The translations under genes were made by a program, and so were the position numbers. The notes beneath the pieces were generated by a model. The model made no database searches. It was not told the DNA's origin and was given only the letters and a program-made list of their open reading frames with translations. Shown piece by piece: positions 17,001 through 25,851 of a DNA stretch of 38,300 nt. Numbering within the stretch: the stretch's first letter is position 1; the number at the start of each line of letters is the position of its first letter. The DNA is from Thecamonas trahens ATCC 50062 (taxonomy: Eukaryota; Apusozoa; Apusomonadida; Apusomonadidae). The stretch lies in assembly GCF_000142905.1 (NCBI RefSeq), contig NW_013657628.1, positions 123,783 through 162,082 of the forward strand, read 5' to 3'.

Positions 17001-19240
17001 CCCAAGTGGCACCAAGAGCACCCGTCCACGTCCATGCATGCGTTGCACTCGACCGCGCGCGTGCAGTCGCGCGTCTCCGGGCACATCGCCGGACTTGACA
17101 CCGGCGTCCCGCTACAGCTCCCACTCGCCATGCAGCTCGACGTCGCGGTGCAGTACTCACAGTCTGCTCGCCGGGCACAGTCGGAGCAGCCTGACGACGA
17201 CAGCGCCGCGCATCCTTGATCCAGGCACCCATTGGGCATTCCGGCTTCACCGTCGCACGCTCCGGGCTCGTCTCGTAGCGGCCGGCATTGCTCGGCAAAC
17301 GGGCACCACACACACGACGGATGCCGCCCACAATCGTAGCAGCTCGAAGAAAGCTCGTCGCAGGCAGACCGCCCGCCGCTGTACGCCGCCTCCACGCTCG
17401 GTGGCAGTACGTCGACAATATCCCAAGTCCACGCAGTCCGTGCCATCACACCGGTCTCAAAGCCGCCCACCAGCACCACGCCCACACTCGGCACCACCGC
17501 GGTGCTGTGTCCGTACCGCGCTCCAGGCCATGGTGCATCAGGCGTCGGCGCACGCACCATGTCCGACCCCAGAAACACCCACTTGTCCGCGGAGAACACA
17601 AAGGCCCAGGCGTCGTCGCCAAAGCATGCCGGCGGCAAAGACGGTGACGGTGACGTCGTGATTCGCCCGCCTACCACAAGCATCACGTCCGAGGACAGCG
17701 CTACCGCAGAGTGCAGGTACCGCGCCGCCGGCCACGGGTCAGACTGGCCAGGCGTGATCTGGCTCCACGTCCGCGTCGGCCCGTGGAGGAGCCACAAGTC
17801 CTGTAAATCGATTCGGTTCGGCGCAGAGCCTCCAAACAACGCCAGTGATGCCGTACCCGGGAGCGAGACAAGTGACCCGCCCTGTCGCGCACGCGGCCAC
17901 GGATCGTCCGGCCCGCTCACGTAGCTCACCCACGCGTCGACGATCGGATCAAAAATCGCCAGCCGGTGTGAAAACCCGGTATCAGCCGCGTATCCACCAA
18001 AGACATAGATAAGCCCGTCGCTGTGGTAGGCTGCTGCCGCCCCGGTGCCAGCCAGCAGCCCCGGTTCGCCAGGAGCGCTTATCTTGCGCCATGTCCCGCT
18101 CACCGCCGGTACAGTTCCGTTGAGCGACAGCGCGTACACCTCGGCCGTGTACACATTCTCGGCCGTCTCGCCACCAAACACATACAGCGTCTGACTCCCA
18201 GAATGGTACGCCCCGGCCGCACCCGACCGAGGTGCTGGCACCTGGCCGGAGACCGGCACTGTCACCTCGGTGCCGGTCCCGGCCAGGTGCGGCTCAAACA
18301 CGACAGCGTCGCTACGGTACGACCGCCCATAGATCGAGCCACCGCCAAAGACCAGCATGTAGCTCTCTGACACCGCTACTGCGACAGCCTGCGTCCGTGC
18401 AAGCACTGACGGCTCCCAAGCTGGCAGCCCGCCACTTGGGTGCTCTCTCCACGGCACAGTCTGCGAGTCGGACAGGATCGAGGTTGCGCAGTTGGGGCCA
18501 GTGTACCCGGCATCGCACTCGCACACGTACTCCGGCCCGAGACACGAGCCATGGCCCGAGCACTGCGAATCGCCAGCACAGGCCTCGCGACGGCAGTCCG
18601 GGCCGGCCCAACCAGCGCTGCAGGTGCACTTGCCTGAGCTCACCTCGCACATCCCATGGCCAGAGCAGTTGAAGGGGCATGGCGATGCTGAGACAGTGAC
18701 AGACCACCCAGGATAGGTTACAGCTTGATCCGAGACAAACAGCAGTGAAGCCACGTTGGATGACGAGAGCAACCTCTGCGGAGGATCCAAACCCGACAAG
18801 ACAGCTAGTAGTTTCGGAGCACCATCGACCACGTTATCATCATCAAACACATAAACATGATCCCAACCACACTCTGTAGCAAACGAGGTAAAGTCAAAGC
18901 CAAGTCGAACACCATCATCTCCCACCACTTTCCAGCCACACTCGACGTTGACGAGGTATTCACCACTTCCCGACCCATCATCGATGACCACCACAGACGG
19001 CCACGATGATACTGAAGATGATGATGTTGATGCTGTTGATGCTGATGCTAGTACTGATGCTGATGCTAGTACTGATGCTGATGCTGATGCTGATGCTGAT
19101 GCTGATGGTGGTAGTCCCCCACCCATCCGCACCACATGCTTTCCTGCACATACCGCCCAAACCGGTGTCACCCATGTCTCCAAGCAAGCGGCTGCCAGGA
19201 GAAGAACAACCAAGACATGGCTGGCAAGGACCATTGCCAT
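14021..19240 (-). CDS. Attractin/MEGF8-like receptor: CUB, EGF, six kelch, fourteen PSI modules, one TM
   Basis: This is a single-exon type I membrane protein of 1739 residues. The ATG at 19240 opens a signal peptide (MAMVLASHVLVVLLLAAACL). A short Ala-Ser repeat follows (about 40-70). A CUB-like domain (about 90-185) has two cysteines and the YVFDDD pattern. Two EGF modules (about 185-247) have NCSGHGMC and QCSGHGSC starts. Six kelch blades (about 273-603) carry VFGG-type turns. Fourteen cysteine-rich PSI modules of the C-x-x-C...C-x-W-C type run from about 622 to 1350. A beta-rich juxtamembrane stretch precedes the membrane helix (about 1485-1512, FWIVYFVGVFFGALIAVILIAVLV). The tail is about 225 residues and Ser-rich. 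Domain order matches animal attractin and MEGF8, which are adhesion and signalling co-receptors. The ligand here is unknown. An earlier in-frame reading from 19414 adds only proline-rich sequence from a G-rich tract and is rejected. Confidence 0.88.
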   Translation of the reverse strand: MAMVLASHVLVVLLLAAACLETWVTPVWAVCAGKHVVRMGGGLPPSASASASASASVLASASVLASASTASTSSSSVSSWPSVVVIDDGSGSGEYLVNVECGWKVVGDDGVRLGFDFTSFATECGWDHVYVFDDDNVVDGAPKLLAVLSGLDPPQRLLSSSNVASLLFVSDQAVTYPGWSVTVSASPCPFNCSGHGMCEVSSGKCTCSAGWAGPDCRREACAGDSQCSGHGSCLGPEYVCECDAGYTGPNCATSILSDSQTVPWREHPSGGLPAWEPSVLARTQAVAVAVSESYMLVFGGGSIYGRSYRSDAVVFEPHLAGTGTEVTVPVSGQVPAPRSGAAGAYHSGSQTLYVFGGETAENVYTAEVYALSLNGTVPAVSGTWRKISAPGEPGLLAGTGAAAAYHSDGLIYVFGGYAADTGFSHRLAIFDPIVDAWVSYVSGPDDPWPRARQGGSLVSLPGTASLALFGGSAPNRIDLQDLWLLHGPTRTWSQITPGQSDPWPAARYLHSAVALSSDVMLVVGGRITTSPSPSLPPACFGDDAWAFVFSADKWVFLGSDMVRAPTPDAPWPGARYGHSTAVVPSVGVVLVGGFETGVMARTAWTWDIVDVLPPSVEAAYSGGRSACDELSSSCYDCGRHPSCVWCPFAEQCRPLRDEPGACDGEAGMPNGCLDQGCAALSSSGCSDCARRADCEYCTATSSCMASGSCSGTPVSSPAMCPETRDCTRAVECNACMDVDGCSWCHLGGGGNCFDESVPNACPTSSPLPAGVCRTRCEALSGCGQCTGALCMYCESTDDCFSSTDYLMAYPYAECPDWHFGLGDCPAPCSAHSTCGSCTDALDCGWCSSTATCVAGDTNGPHGASNAMADGTAAEPASCAADNWYFWECPCSESSLGCDACVSDLRCAYCVDAGQCLEGAFVGPPGNRSLTLPLEAECETYDVGFCPVCGAWTSCEECGADPACGWCGASQICERGGAVAPATCSSGWLYGVACPNCTAAASCGACVDVAGCGWCEGVGCVPGDGSIGAYENGLTCLAFDVYNCAGHCSVLGRGSCSSCVALDDPECGWCCTTASCTVSEACNGAPVREFYTETCPVCTASDCDECLAGFSGGSSACCGWCDETSSCIRGGTRGPDGDQPSCGVTEWYYASCPIDCGTFQTCSTCLGVGSGVCGWCASSGRCYHATPGTIPQVEPACSLWAFGSSCPADCTAESGCDECTAHSHCMWCATSERCRYSFDLGECPAQDWHSSSCPVRCADASSCRSCTGLAECGWCGAEDKCMRGTPSGPTTVVGTCLAEQWSFANCDAVCASRIVEVGRDEACQQCTAEPSCGYCPFMTSDTGIGACVTGATTGPVGSPCGSYVASGCPVVTQMTPGTSRNGVLESGQRRQLSLWTTAGDQTVTIKVTSSPPVAMFVSTKHFMPSSEAGFEWHVISPGSLVVTPAEFTDDVMPVGAFYVTLQCSGGLSACRYHVTASLSSPDKPPSNSAFWIVYFVGVFFGALIAVILIAVLVKKLRESLEAPSTAAFQRRAAINRRVRPHVPLRVIVPGNEHVASPWFLVLPVGESEPSVHAVLALPRGAFRIGQVVKTAPGKKMVRVSNRRAVDSANSHEPGAELRELPPHLRSMLHSSGESTMASSSVVSASRVTVSGVDHPLPSNSSGGELFAGVVPMADLVDTGSTSTSGSGFSGGGQDDADGSSDVWGVRVVADDTPLPTAGGVFEDDIGRELASDTWGELSSV
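19021..19110 (-). repeat. GATGCT/AGCATC hexanucleotide repeat encoding (Ala-Ser)n
   Basis: About a dozen imperfect copies of a 6-bp unit are seen on the + strand as gatgct with gtactgatgct variants. On the coding strand they read Ala-Ser repeats just after the signal peptide of the attractin-like protein. It stays in frame, so length changes of whole units would be tolerated. Confidence 0.9.
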
Positions 19241-19259
19241 GATGTAGACAAAGGAGGAA

Positions 19260-19345
19260 GGTGGAGGGTGGAGGGGGGGAGAGGTAGGGGGGGTAGGGGG
19301 GGGGGGGGGTGAGAGGGTAGGGGGGGAGGGTGAGAGGTGTGGGTG
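19260..19345 (-). repeat. C-rich tract (G on +) upstream of the attractin-like gene
   Basis: On the coding (minus) strand this is a run of C-blocks, the longest C14 at 19296-19309, starting about 20 nt before the ATG. It probably lies in the 5' UTR or promoter. It is an example of the coding-strand C-runs seen ahead of many genes in this window. Confidence 0.85.
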
Positions 19346-19535
19346 AGGGGGGAAGGGGGCGGGTGCCGGTGGCGAAAGCGTGTGGTGTTGTTGGCTTGCA
19401 GCTGGCGCGATCACGACCGTCGTGGCGGATTGGTCGCCATGTGGCTAGGTTGGGCTTGGCTGGCTGGATAAGGATCAGGATAATACGGACACAAACAGTT
19501 TACGGTTGATAGACAGAGCGAACAAGCTGTTGTTT

Positions 19536-22500
19536 CTAGTACTTGGGCTCGTCGTCGTTGTCGTTGTACTGCGGAGACGACGGCGAGTAGGCTGCGCCGG
19601 GCGATGCGTCGTACGTCGGTGATGTCGGCGAGTAAACCGGCGACGTTGGCGACGCGCCATACGCCGGCGATGACGGCGAGTAGACCGGCGACGTTGGCGA
19701 TGCTCCGTAGGTCGGCGACGACGGCGAGTAGACCGGCGACGTTGGCGACGCGCCGTAGGTCGGCGACGTCGGAGAGTATGTCGGCGACGTCGGCGAGGCA
19801 CCATAGGCAGGCGACGACGGCGAGTACGACGGTGACGTCGGCGAGGCACCATAGGCAGGCGACGACGGCGAGTACGATGGCGACGTCGGCGAGGCACCAT
19901 AGGCAGGCGACGACGGCGAGTACGACGGCGACGTCGGCGAGGCACCATAGGCGGGCGACGTCGGCGAGTACGACGGCGACGTCGGCGAGGCACCATAGGC
20001 GGGCGACGTCGGCGAGTACGACGGCGATGTCGGTGACGCGCCATACGCCGGCGACGTCGGCGAGTACGACGGCGACGTCGGCGAGCCGGCGCCATAGGCA
20101 GGCGACGTCGGCGAGTACGAAGGCGACGTCGGCGAGCCGGCACCATACGCCGGAGAAGTCGGCGAGTATGCCGGCGACGTTGGCGAGCCAGCACCATACG
20201 CCGGCGACGTCGGCGAGTACGCTGGCGAGGCCGGCGAGCCAGCGCCATACGCCGGCGACGTCGGCGAGTAGGCCGGCGAAGCCGGCGACTGGAAGGCCGG
20301 CGACGACGGGGTGTATGCCGGCGACGCCGGCGAGAGGCCCGGTGACGCCGGTGCCGGCGAAAAGCCAGCGCCAGCCGGCGAGAAGCCAGCGCCGGCCGGC
20401 GAGAAGCCCGCGCCGCCAGGCGAAAAGGTGGCCGGCGAGAACGAGCCGCCCGCAGCCGGCGACCAGCCGCCAGCCGCGGCCGGCGAGAGCATGCCGCCAG
20501 CAGCGTAGGGGGTGGCAGCGGCAAAGCCGTCGCCCGGTGACATGGGCACGTACTGCAGCGCGTCACCCGAGTCGGCGAGGACCGAGACCTCGACAGCGTC
20601 AGCGAGCTTGGACTCGTCGAGGAAGAGGTCAAAGGCGCCGGTGCCGATGCGCGGCAGGTTGCCCATGATGATAGCCTCGGAGACGCCGGCAAGCGGGTCG
20701 ACCTCGCCCATGGCAGCAGCGAGCATGAGGACGTCGGTCGTCTCCTCGAACGAACACCGCATGAGCGCGCCGTTCTCCACGCGGTTGGTACCGTGACGAG
20801 TAATGGGCAGCAGCTCACCGCGGTAGGTCATGACGTCGGAGAGGAGGGCGAGGTGGCGATAGTTGACGTACGAGCCACCAAACGAAATGACGTGGTGCAG
20901 CTCGTGGAAGAGAGCCTGGCGGGCAGCCTCGATGCCGAGCACCTGGATGACTTCGACCACCGAGTTGGAGGTCGTCCGGGTAGCGTCGACGGCGGGGTGC
21001 GCAAGCAGCCGCTGGAGGTCGACGCCCTCGGTCTCGAGGTAGTTCTCGGTCCGCTTGTCGTACGTTCCGGTCTCCGGATCCTCAATCATGATCTCCTGCG
21101 AGGTGAGGAAGACCTTCTTGAACTCGCGGAAGCCCTTGACGCGGATGATGGAGAGGAGCGTCGACTGGATGTTGGTGAGCAGGATGTTGTCCCGCATCGC
21201 CTCCTCCTTACCGCTCTCCGACGAGTCGACCTGGAACCGGACGCGGACCACGAGCGGGTCGGCCGTGTCGGGCGTGGTGATGACGTGGAGCGAGACAAAC
21301 TCGCGGTTGAGAGCAGCCTCGACGTCCTTGACCTTGAGCGACTTTTTGGAGAGCTCCTCGCGCGAGAGCACAATGCGGAGAAGCCACGGCGACATGATCT
21401 CGTCCTCGGGCATGTCCTCCAGCCCATAGTAGTCGGTCACAAACTGGCGGTCCTCCTCCACAACGGTGTTGAGCGGGTCCGGATCGAACCAAATCTCGGT
21501 GCGGTCGGTGACGTGCCCGAGTGTGGTGTTCTGCAGCTCGTGGAGAACAGCCTTGGCAGCGTCTTGGTCAAAAGCAATGTGCTCGGCGAGAAAGACCGTG
21601 TTCGACGGCGTCCGGTTTGCCTTGGCCACGTTGATCAGCTCCTCCAGCCGCGGGACACCGAGCGTTACGTTCTTGGCGGAGACACCGGCAAAGTGGAAGG
21701 TGTTGAGCGTCATCTGCGTTGCCGGCTCACCGATCGACTGCGCCGCAAGCGCGCCGACCATCTCGCCCGGGTGGGCAATAGTGGTTAGGAACTTGGTCCG
21801 AATCTCACCGAGGAGCCACTCAAAGGCGGCCGACGAGAGCTTGTACTCGCGGAGCACGCGCTTTGAGGCGAGTGTGGCACGGACGTGCGCCTTGAACAGC
21901 ATGGTCGCGTTCGCCTGCGCCTCGCGGGTAATGGGGTCGTCGCCGCGGCAGACAACAAGGTCGTCGAGGAGCGAGCGGACACCGGTGATGATGTCGTGCG
22001 GCGAGAGGTCCGAGACCGACGACGGCGACGAGTGGATCTTCTGCGCGTTCCAGATGAGCCGCTTGAGGTTGACCGGGAGGACGATGCGGACCGAGCCCGA
22101 GGCCATGATGCCCATGTCGGTCGTCGAGACGCAGACGCGGCGAAGCATGTCGCGGTCGGCGGCAATGGTGTTGAACTCGTCCTTGAGCTCCTCGCGGAGC
22201 GCGCGCGACTCCTTGAGCTCGTTCCACACTTGCGGCGTGGTATACCGCGCCATCTCTTCGTTCGAGGTGTTGATCGAGTACACCGCGTGCAGCCTCTCGT
22301 TGGTCATCATGGCCGAGTCGAGGAACTGGTGCTCGAGGAGCGTTGCCTCCATGCCGTCCTCGCCGTAGAGGAACTGGATGACCACGCCCTGCGCGTTGCG
22401 CACCGTCGAGTCGTACTGCACCATCAGCGACTCCATGGCCTTGACCAGCCGCCGCTGGACGTAACCGGTCTTGGCTGTCTTGACCGCCGTATCGATGAGA

Positions 22501-25001
22501 CCCTCGCGGCCACCCATGGCGTGAAAGTAGAACTCCTGCGGCGTGAGGCCCTTGAGGTACGAGTTGGTGACAAAACCGCGCGACTCGGGTCCGTAGTCGT
22601 CCTTGTGAAAGTGCGGGAGGGTGCGGCCGACAAAGCCGTAGGGAATGCGCTTGCCCTCCACGTTCTGCTGGCCCACACACGCCACCATCTGCCCAATGTT
22701 GATCGAAGAACCCTTGGAGCCACCGTCGACCATGATCTTAACCCGGTTGTCGGCCCGGAGCGAGAGACCGGCCGACGTGCCACCCTGGCCAGAGGCAATG
22801 TTGAGCGTGCTGTTGACCTCGGCCTCAAACGTCTCGCGCATGGTCATGCCTGGCTTAGAGACGAGCTTGCCTTGCTGCGCGTCGTGGATGAGCTCGCGGA
22901 CCTTGACCTTGGCGTCCTTCAGCAGCTGGTGGATGTTGGCCATGGTCCGGTCGTCCGCAACCATGTCGCCGATGCCGACCGAGAAGGCGTGCTGGCAGAG
23001 CCAGTTGTTGACCACCCGCTGGATGGCGTCGAGGAACGACCGCGCCGCCTCGGGGCCGTGCTCGATCCACACCAGATGGATGAGCCCGTTCGCCTTGTTA
23101 CCCACAGTCTTCTTACACAGCCGGCCCGAGAGGTGGACGCCGGCCTCGATGAGCACCTTGGTGTCGGTCGGCGAAATCGGCCCCTCAGCCTTGTCCGGCG
23201 CCGTGCCAGACTTGGTCCTCAGGTTGACGTTCGGCATGATGAGCGAAAACAGCTGCTTGCCGGTCCACAGCGGCTTGGGCTTGAGAATCGCCGGCGTGGG
23301 AATGCGCCCGTCCCAGTCGGGCACCCACATGAGCAGGTTCATCACCAGGTCGCGCTCCATAAACGTGTCGCGAGAAGTGAACAGGTACGTCCCGAGCAGC
23401 GTGTCCTGCACAATGCCCATGACCGGCCGGTTCGACGCAGGCGTCACAATGTTCTTGGGCACCATCATGATCTCCATGACCTCCGCCTTGGCCCCCAGCG
23501 ACTGTGGGACGTGCAGGTTCATCTCGTCACCGTCGAAATCGGCGTTGTACGGCGTCGTCACAGAGAGGTTGAGCCGGAACGTCGAGTACGGCATGACCTT
23601 GATCTTGTGGCCCATCATCGACATCTTGTGCAGCGACGGCTGCCGGTTAAAGACCACCACGTCGCCGTCGCGCACATGCCGCTCCACCACGTAGCCCGGC
23701 GCAAGAACAAGGTCGGTCTCGCGCGAGATGTACCGCAGATCAAGTTTGGTCCCGTCGTCGCGGATGATCGTCTTGGCGCCCGGATACGCGTCAGGCCCGT
23801 TCTCAAACGAGTTGCGGACGAGCGCCATGAGCGACTCGCGGTTAAAGGCCGTCACGTACTCGGGGAACGTCAGGTTCGCCGCAATCGATCGCGGCACGCC
23901 GACCTGGTCCACGTTGAGGTTCGGGTCCGGCGTAATGACCGTACGCGCCGAAAAGTCCACGCGCTTGCCCATGAGGTTGCCGCGGACGCGGCCCTCCTTG
24001 CCTTTGAGCCGCTCGGAAATGGTCTTGAGCGGCCGGCCCGACCGGTTCTCGGCCGGCGCAAACGCCGGCGACGTGTTCGAGATGTACGTCCCCGTGTGGT
24101 GCTGCAGGAGGTCCACAAACTCGTTGATCACGTTCTGCGGCGAGCCGTTGATAATCTGCGTGCTCAGCGTCTTGTTCGCCTTGATGATCTCCGCCAGCGC
24201 GAGCGTCAGGTCGTCTTCGTTCCGCTGTGTCGACGACATCATCACATGCGGCCGGACCGCAGGCGGCGGGATCGGCATGACCGTCGTGATGAGCCACTCC
24301 GGCCGCGCCCACTTGGGCGAGAGGCCCATCGCCAGGCAATCCTTATCCGAGATCCGCGCAAAGATCTCGCGCACCTGCTCGGCAGACATCCGCGTCTTGC
24401 GCGTCCCGATGTCACCCTGCCCGCGCGCCTTGTCCGACCCGTACGTTGCACGGATCTTGATCCCATCGCGCCGGTAGGTCGGCTGGTAGTTGCCGCATCC
24501 CTTGTGGACCGGCGACGTCTCGGAGGTCGGAATCGAGTCCTCCGTCGCGCCCGACGGGCACCGCGTCACCGTCGAGCACAGGGTCGAGAGCAGAAACAGC
24601 CGGTCCTGCGGCTGCTCCGCCCGGTCCAGGCTCGCCTTGTACTTGACGTCGTTGACGTCGATCAGCAGCCGCGAGCAGTTGACGCACACGCACCGCAGAA
24701 TCTTGAGCACATAGTTGATAAAGCCAAGGTGGTAGACTGCCTTGGAGAGGTCGAGGTGGCCAAAGTGTCCCGGGCAGTGTGGATGGTCCTGCCCGCACGT
24801 CTGGCATTTGACACCAAAGTCGATGGTGCCCAACCGCGGGTCGGAGAGGCCTCCCTTACGCGGCTTGCCGTTCACCCACGTATCCGGCTGGTCAATGAGC
24901 GCCACAGAAGACTCACGGATGGCCTCTGGCGAGAGGACCCCAAACTGGAGCCGGCTCACTGTCTTGAGCGGTTGCGGAGACGGCTCGAACAGGTACGCCA
25001 T
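19536..25001 (-). CDS. RPB1: RNA polymerase II largest subunit RPB1
   Basis: This single-exon 1821-residue protein is the catalytic core of Pol II. Zinc ligands C66/C69/C76/H79 (CQTCG...CPGHFGH) form the clamp site, with further cysteines at 104-109. The absolutely conserved NADFDGDEMN (486-495) gives the three Mg-binding aspartates D488, D490 and D492. QNVEGKRIPYGF and DDYGPESRGF lie at the funnel and bridge-helix entry. GALAAQSIGEPATQMTLNTFHFAG is the trigger-loop region. SFGGSYVNYRHLALL lies near the C-terminal core. A linker with FSPAGAG repeats leads into the C-terminal repeat domain (from about residue 1578), ending in an acidic NDNDDEPKY tail. Core similarity to animal RPB1 is very high throughout, so the gene is intact. 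The ATG opens MAYLFEPSPQPLKTV, matching the usual N-terminus. Confidence 0.99.
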   Translation of the reverse strand: MAYLFEPSPQPLKTVSRLQFGVLSPEAIRESSVALIDQPDTWVNGKPRKGGLSDPRLGTIDFGVKCQTCGQDHPHCPGHFGHLDLSKAVYHLGFINYVLKILRCVCVNCSRLLIDVNDVKYKASLDRAEQPQDRLFLLSTLCSTVTRCPSGATEDSIPTSETSPVHKGCGNYQPTYRRDGIKIRATYGSDKARGQGDIGTRKTRMSAEQVREIFARISDKDCLAMGLSPKWARPEWLITTVMPIPPPAVRPHVMMSSTQRNEDDLTLALAEIIKANKTLSTQIINGSPQNVINEFVDLLQHHTGTYISNTSPAFAPAENRSGRPLKTISERLKGKEGRVRGNLMGKRVDFSARTVITPDPNLNVDQVGVPRSIAANLTFPEYVTAFNRESLMALVRNSFENGPDAYPGAKTIIRDDGTKLDLRYISRETDLVLAPGYVVERHVRDGDVVVFNRQPSLHKMSMMGHKIKVMPYSTFRLNLSVTTPYNADFDGDEMNLHVPQSLGAKAEVMEIMMVPKNIVTPASNRPVMGIVQDTLLGTYLFTSRDTFMERDLVMNLLMWVPDWDGRIPTPAILKPKPLWTGKQLFSLIMPNVNLRTKSGTAPDKAEGPISPTDTKVLIEAGVHLSGRLCKKTVGNKANGLIHLVWIEHGPEAARSFLDAIQRVVNNWLCQHAFSVGIGDMVADDRTMANIHQLLKDAKVKVRELIHDAQQGKLVSKPGMTMRETFEAEVNSTLNIASGQGGTSAGLSLRADNRVKIMVDGGSKGSSINIGQMVACVGQQNVEGKRIPYGFVGRTLPHFHKDDYGPESRGFVTNSYLKGLTPQEFYFHAMGGREGLIDTAVKTAKTGYVQRRLVKAMESLMVQYDSTVRNAQGVVIQFLYGEDGMEATLLEHQFLDSAMMTNERLHAVYSINTSNEEMARYTTPQVWNELKESRALREELKDEFNTIAADRDMLRRVCVSTTDMGIMASGSVRIVLPVNLKRLIWNAQKIHSSPSSVSDLSPHDIITGVRSLLDDLVVCRGDDPITREAQANATMLFKAHVRATLASKRVLREYKLSSAAFEWLLGEIRTKFLTTIAHPGEMVGALAAQSIGEPATQMTLNTFHFAGVSAKNVTLGVPRLEELINVAKANRTPSNTVFLAEHIAFDQDAAKAVLHELQNTTLGHVTDRTEIWFDPDPLNTVVEEDRQFVTDYYGLEDMPEDEIMSPWLLRIVLSREELSKKSLKVKDVEAALNREFVSLHVITTPDTADPLVVRVRFQVDSSESGKEEAMRDNILLTNIQSTLLSIIRVKGFREFKKVFLTSQEIMIEDPETGTYDKRTENYLETEGVDLQRLLAHPAVDATRTTSNSVVEVIQVLGIEAARQALFHELHHVISFGGSYVNYRHLALLSDVMTYRGELLPITRHGTNRVENGALMRCSFEETTDVLMLAAAMGEVDPLAGVSEAIIMGNLPRIGTGAFDLFLDESKLADAVEVSVLADSGDALQYVPMSPGDGFAAATPYAAGGMLSPAAAGGWSPAAGGSFSPATFSPGGAGFSPAGAGFSPAGAGFSPAPASPGLSPASPAYTPSSPAFQSPASPAYSPTSPAYGAGSPASPAYSPTSPAYGAGSPTSPAYSPTSPAYGAGSPTSPSYSPTSPAYGAGSPTSPSYSPTSPAYGASPTSPSYSPTSPAYGASPTSPSYSPTSPAYGASPTSPSYSPSSPAYGASPTSPSYSPSSPAYGASPTSPSYSPSSPAYGASPTSPTYSPTSPTYGASPTSPVYSPSSPTYGASPTSPVYSPSSPAYGASPTSPVYSPTSPTYDASPGAAYSPSSPQYNDNDDEPKY
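19590..20270 (-). repeat. RPB1 CTD minisatellite: four 51-bp then nine 48-bp units, one 45-bp
   Basis: The coding strand carries 14 tandem units, each one canonical heptad (YSPTSPA or YSPSSPA) followed by a longer module. The first four units have the form YSPTSPAYGAGSPTSPS (17 residues). The next nine have YSPTSPAYGASPTSPS (16 residues). The fourteenth is a 15-residue degenerate form with YDASPGAA. A final YSPSSPQY heptad precedes the acidic tail. Unit sums reproduce the 681 nt of the block, with the remaining 51 nt encoding the tail. Confidence 0.95.
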
Positions 25002-25851
25002 CTACTCCACAAGCCCAACACACCCCATTCCAGTCCATTGTCCAACACCAGGCCAGTATCAGTATCATCATACTTCCATCGTCAGTCTCGCTACCCATGT
25101 CCGTCGTCCCCTCCCCCTCCCCCCTCCCTCCCCTCCTCCCCCACCCCCTCCCCCCCTCCTCTATGCCGCCAAACCAAAAAATGCATCCGTCGGCCCTCTC
25201 CACACACAGCCCCCCCCTCCTCTGAACATGCCCCTCCACAGCAAGCCCTGCCACCCCCAACCTCCATGCAAGTCTACCAACTCCCACCTTGTACATCTAT
25301 GTACATGGTGGGGGTAATGGTTTCAACTGCATACCTTTCCTGCTCACGAGACAACCGTACAAAAGGTCGCCTCGTCCCTCCCAGCCCCGTAGCCGCTTTC
25401 GCCGCCAGCGCCAATGCGACTCGACGCCCAATCGATGGCTTGGGGCGGGGGGGGGGGGGGGGGGTGGGGGAGGGAGGGGGAGGTGAGTGGGTCCAAAAAG
25501 GTCGTGTTTTGGGCGCCACACGCAGCGGGGCTGCCGACTGGCGGTTCCCATGGGGGGTCTAGGGCATGCTCTGGTAATGCTCTAATCCCATTGTCAAGAC
25601 ATATGTTCTGACCGACATGTAGAAGAGGTCAATGCATGGTTGGAGGGCTTGGGGACGCATAGGTGCTGCCGGGAGGAGGTGCGCGTGGGGGTGGGGCGGT
25701 GCGGAGGAACCATAGTCGGAATCACGACCTTTTTAGGGTGAGCCGCCATTCTGCGACCCTTTTCGGACGCCGACTGGGGGCTTGGCCACCGGGGGGTATG
25801 AGCAAGGAGAGAGTTCCGGGGGATAGGGAGGAGGAAAGACGTGGCACATAC
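25002..25851. other. Intergenic region between RPB1 and the RAD51-like exon
   Basis: No protein or RNA gene is recognised in these 850 nt. The left part (about 25109-25165) is a C/T-rich tract on the + strand. An 18-nt G-run (25447-25464) reads as C18 on the RPB1 coding strand, 446 nt before its ATG. I searched the minus strand for RAD51 features (helix-hairpin-helix, Walker A) that would continue the exon at 25852 and saw none. Confidence 0.6.

Noticed and set aside
19475-20818. 447-codon Arg-rich minus-strand frame (TRRRRR repeats)
   Set aside because: It is an out-of-frame reading of the RPB1 CTD minisatellite and contains no plausible fold.
21885-25562. 1225-codon plus-strand open frame opposite RPB1
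   Set aside because: It is the antisense of an intact RPB1, has Arg/Val-rich composition and no domain, and follows from codon bias that avoids CTA, TTA and TCA on the sense strand.
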